Source of the DNA: Trueperaceae bacterium
GTDB lineage: Bacteria; Deinococcota; Deinococci; Deinococcales; Trueperaceae
NCBI GenBank assembly: GCA_007130445.1
Contig: SLSM01000020.1
Location: 1 to 8,848, forward strand
Length of the DNA: 8,848 bases
Reading direction: 5' to 3'
Positions within the stretch are counted from its first letter, which is position 1. Each line of letters opens with the position of its first letter. Below are positions 6,610 through 8,848 of this stretch, in pieces. Position numbers and translations under genes: made by a program. The notes beneath the pieces are model-generated. The model was not told the origin of the DNA. It saw only the letters and a program-made list of their open reading frames with translations, and ran no database searches.

Positions 6610-8115
6610 ATGCCTCGGGGGCGACGTGGGCGTTTCGCACCGTTCGTCGTCGGGACCGGCCTCCTCGCGCTGGCCGCGGCCCTCGTGGTCTTCGCGCTGT
6701 ACGCCTCGATCATCGACGATCCACCCGGCCCGTACCTGATCACGGCGCTCGTCGCCGGCGCCCTCGGGCTCCCGACGCGGCTCGCCGGTCGCTCGGGCCA
6801 GGAGCCGAGTCGCCGCGAGGCGCTCCTGGGGGTCTTGCTGCTGTGGTCGATCGTGCCCGCCGTGGGCATCCTCCCGTACGTGTTGGGTGCCGGCATGACG
6901 CCGCTGAACGCGCTCTTCGAGTCGATGTCGGGGTTCACGGCGACCGGCGCGACGGCGATCGGCGACTTCGAGGCCGTCCCGGCGGCGCTCTTCATGTGGC
7001 GCGCCTTCACCCAGTGGATCGGCGGCATCGGCATCGTGGTGGTGTTCGTCGCCGTCTTCCCGCAGCTCGCGATCGCAGGACGCCAGATCTTCAACGCGGA
7101 GCTGCCGGGCCCTACCGAGGAGCGCATCACGCCCCGGTTGCGCAGCACCGCGCTGGCCGTGCTCAGCGTGTACGTCGGACTCACGGCGGCCTGCGCCTTC
7201 GCGTACGTGTTGGCCGGGATGGCACCGTACGAGGGGGTAGCGCACGCCTTCACCACGGTGGCCGCGGCCGGGTTCTCGCCGGAGGCCCGCTCGTTCGAGG
7301 CCTACGGCGTCGCCGTGGACTGGGTCGCCATCACCTTCATGACGCTCGCGGCGATCAACTTCGCGCTGCTCTTCCGGGCGTTCATCGGGCGGCCTCGTGA
7401 CCTCGCGCGGGACCCGGAGCTGCGCGCCTACGCCGGCATCGTGCTCGTCGCGGGCTCGCTCGTCTCGTACCACCTCGTCGGCACGTACGAGGGGAGCGAG
7501 GTGCTCAGGCACGGCTTCTTCCAGACGATCTCGATCCTGACCACCACGGGCTACGCATCGGCCGACTTCGACCAATGGCCCGACAGCGCCCGTGCCGTGC
7601 TGCTGCTCCTCATGTTCGTCGGAGGCTCCGCAGGCTCGGCGGCGGGAGGGATCAAGGTGATGCGCTGGCTCATCCTCGGCGCACACACCGTGCGCGAGGT
7701 CCAGCGCGCGCTGCACCCGCGCGCCGTCCTCCCCCTGACGGTCGGGCGGCGCTTCATACCGGAGGACGTCCTGCGCGCGATCGGCGCGTTCCTGATGCTG
7801 TACTTCGCGCTCCTCACGGGCTCCGCGTTGGTCCTGGTCTTCCTGGGTACGGACTTCCTCACCGCCTTCAGCGCCGCAGCGGCGACCGTCGGGAACGTCG
7901 GTCCGGGCCTGGGCAGCGTCGGGCCCATGGCGTCGTACGACGCTCTGCCGGCGGCGGGTCGCGCGGTGCTGATCTTCAACATGTTCGCAGGACGTCTCGA
8001 AGTCGTGAGCGTGTTCGTGCTGTTCACCTTCCGCTGGTGGCGGCTCCCGCGGCGCCTGGAGCGGGGCCCGACCGTGGCGTCGCGGCGCGCAGGCAGGGCC
8101 AGCGGACGGCCGTGA
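6610..8115 (+). CDS. trkH: Trk potassium uptake pore subunit TrkH (first copy)
   Basis: Inner-membrane potassium-translocating subunit, 501 residues, built as four membrane-pore-membrane repeats. All four filter loops are visible: G113 in T-A-T-G-A-T, G221 in A-A-G-F-S, G314 in T-T-T-G-Y, and G431 in N-V-G-P-G. The gate loop in the third repeat is G338-G-S-A-G-S-A-A-G-G-I-K349, close to the usual GGxxGSTxGGIK. Other hallmarks are Q-W-I-G-G-I-G and P-Q-L-A-I-A-G-R-Q. Loop 1 has Ala111 where TTTGA is common. The C-terminus is a basic tail. The ATG lies one base after the trkA stop with no promoter or ribosome site, so translation is probably coupled. Its stop overlaps the next trkH start by four bases. 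The N-terminal R-G-R-F-A-P-F motif is shared with the second copy, supporting both starts. Confidence 0.95.
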   Translation: MPRGRRGRFAPFVVGTGLLALAAALVVFALYASIIDDPPGPYLITALVAGALGLPTRLAGRSGQEPSRREALLGVLLLWSIVPAVGILPYVLGAGMTPLNALFESMSGFTATGATAIGDFEAVPAALFMWRAFTQWIGGIGIVVVFVAVFPQLAIAGRQIFNAELPGPTEERITPRLRSTALAVLSVYVGLTAACAFAYVLAGMAPYEGVAHAFTTVAAAGFSPEARSFEAYGVAVDWVAITFMTLAAINFALLFRAFIGRPRDLARDPELRAYAGIVLVAGSLVSYHLVGTYEGSEVLRHGFFQTISILTTTGYASADFDQWPDSARAVLLLLMFVGGSAGSAAGGIKVMRWLILGAHTVREVQRALHPRAVLPLTVGRRFIPEDVLRAIGAFLMLYFALLTGSALVLVFLGTDFLTAFSAAAATVGNVGPGLGSVGPMASYDALPAAGRAVLIFNMFAGRLEVVSVFVLFTFRWWRLPRRLERGPTVASRRAGRASGRP

Positions 8116-8848
8116 GTCAACGGGGCCGCTACGCGCCCTTCGTCCTCGGCGTCGCGGGACTCACGCTGTGCGCGCTCATGGCGTCGTTCGCGATCGGCGC
8201 TTGGGCGATCGGCGAACCCTGGCGCGGGTTCCTCGCGGCGGCCGCAGCCGCAGCCGCGCTGGGCGTCGGACTCGGTCGGCGCGGCCGGAACGGCAGCGAC
8301 CCGAGCCGGCGCGAGTCGCTCATCGCCGTGCTGTCCGTGTGGGCCGTGGTCCCGGTGATCGGGGCGATCCCGTTCGTCGTCGACGGTCCGCTCGGGCCAC
8401 TCGACGCCGTGTTCGAGTCCGCCTCGGGCTTCACCACCACCGGCGCGACGATGCTCGTCGACTTCTCGGTCGTGCCGAGCACGCTCTTCCTGTGGCGCTC
8501 GCTGACGCAGTGGATCGGCGGGATCGGCATCATCGTGCTATTCATCGCGACGTTCCCGCAACTGGCGATCGCGGGGCGCCAGTTGTTCGTCACCGAGGCG
8601 CCGGGGCCCGAGACCGACCGGCTCTTGCCGCGCCTGCGCTCGACCGCGAACGCGATCCTCCTGGTGTACGGCCTGCTGACGGTCGCCTGCGCCTTCGCGT
8701 ACCGGCTCGCGGGCATGGCGCCGTTCGAGGCCGTCGCGAACGCGCTGACCACGCTCTCGGCCGGAGGCTTCTCGCCCGCCGCGCGCTCCTTCGAGGCGTA
8801 CGCACCGGCGGTCAGCTGGGTCGCCGTGGTGTTCATGCTGTTCGCGGG
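8112..8848 (+). CDS. trkH: Second TrkH paralogue, 3' end outside window
   Basis: The frame opens with GTG 8112 in a GTGA overlap with the previous stop and runs open to the window edge, giving 245 complete codons of an expected ~490. The start is supported by R-G-R-Y-A-P-F, aligned with the same element in the first copy. Loop 1 is T-T-T-G111-A-T and loop 2 is A-G-G219-F-S; Q-W-I-G-G-I-G and P-Q-L-A-I-A-G-R-Q are identical to copy one. By eye more than half of residues match from the S-R-R-E element onward, indicating tandem gene duplication, with most divergence in the first membrane region. The sequence shown has no frameshift or stop, so it appears functional, but loops 3 and 4 and the gate lie beyond the window. 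Probably a second potassium pore or a hetero-dimer partner of the first; an alternative cation preference is possible. Confidence 0.92.
   Translation, partial: MSQRGRYAPFVLGVAGLTLCALMASFAIGAWAIGEPWRGFLAAAAAAAALGVGLGRRGRNGSDPSRRESLIAVLSVWAVVPVIGAIPFVVDGPLGPLDAVFESASGFTTTGATMLVDFSVVPSTLFLWRSLTQWIGGIGIIVLFIATFPQLAIAGRQLFVTEAPGPETDRLLPRLRSTANAILLVYGLLTVACAFAYRLAGMAPFEAVANALTTLSAGGFSPAARSFEAYAPAVSWVAVVFMLFA

Noticed and set aside
5853..7716. Long minus-strand open frames opposite trkA and trkH
   Set aside because: No domain, compositional bias typical of antisense frames, and no start signal of the TANNNT type; the + strand genes are certain.

Overview
This is a compact, very GC-rich chromosomal segment with every gene on the + strand and almost no non-coding DNA. 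It holds seven genes: the 3' part of a TrmH/SpoU-family RNA methyltransferase, a GPH/MelB-type sugar-cation symporter, a small TPR-like protein of unknown function, an M20 (CPG2-like) metallopeptidase, apolipoprotein N-acyltransferase (lnt), a full-length TrkA, and two tandem trkH paralogues, the second cut by the window end. Lnt implies a lipoprotein-modifying bacterium. High GC and a strong bias to TANNNT boxes placed directly before start codons (leaderless transcription) fit Deinococcota, perhaps a Trueperaceae-like lineage. High-GC Actinobacteriota share these traits and cannot be excluded. The placement is inference; no rRNA or other taxonomic marker is present.

Layout. Bases 1-3610 hold trmH-like, MFS, TPR-like and M20 genes packed end to end. 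At the first three junctions the upstream stop codon TAG is also the first half of a TAGNNT -10 element, which ends 6 or 7 bases before the next ATG. Each downstream gene therefore appears to have its own leaderless promoter despite looking like an operon. The same element precedes lnt (3635-5158). A 100-base gap (5159-5258) carries the only recognisable -35/-10 pair in the window, in front of trkA, plus two interleaved inverted repeats. trkA, trkH and the second trkH follow with a 1-base gap and then a 4-base overlap, so they look translationally coupled.

Function. The trk genes should form one potassium-uptake unit: TrkA as the nucleotide-sensing gating ring and TrkH as the membrane pore. 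Two pore subunits behind one regulator is the most unusual biological content. The other genes are individually ordinary (RNA modification, sugar uptake, peptide or amino-acid-conjugate hydrolysis, lipoprotein maturation) and show no evident shared pathway. I found no RNA genes, mobile elements, CRISPR arrays or convincing terminators, and no non-coding stretch longer than 100 bases. I do not see a clearly new defence or biosynthetic system; the best leads are the stop-codon/promoter overlap, the tandem trkH pair and the repeats at the trkA promoter.
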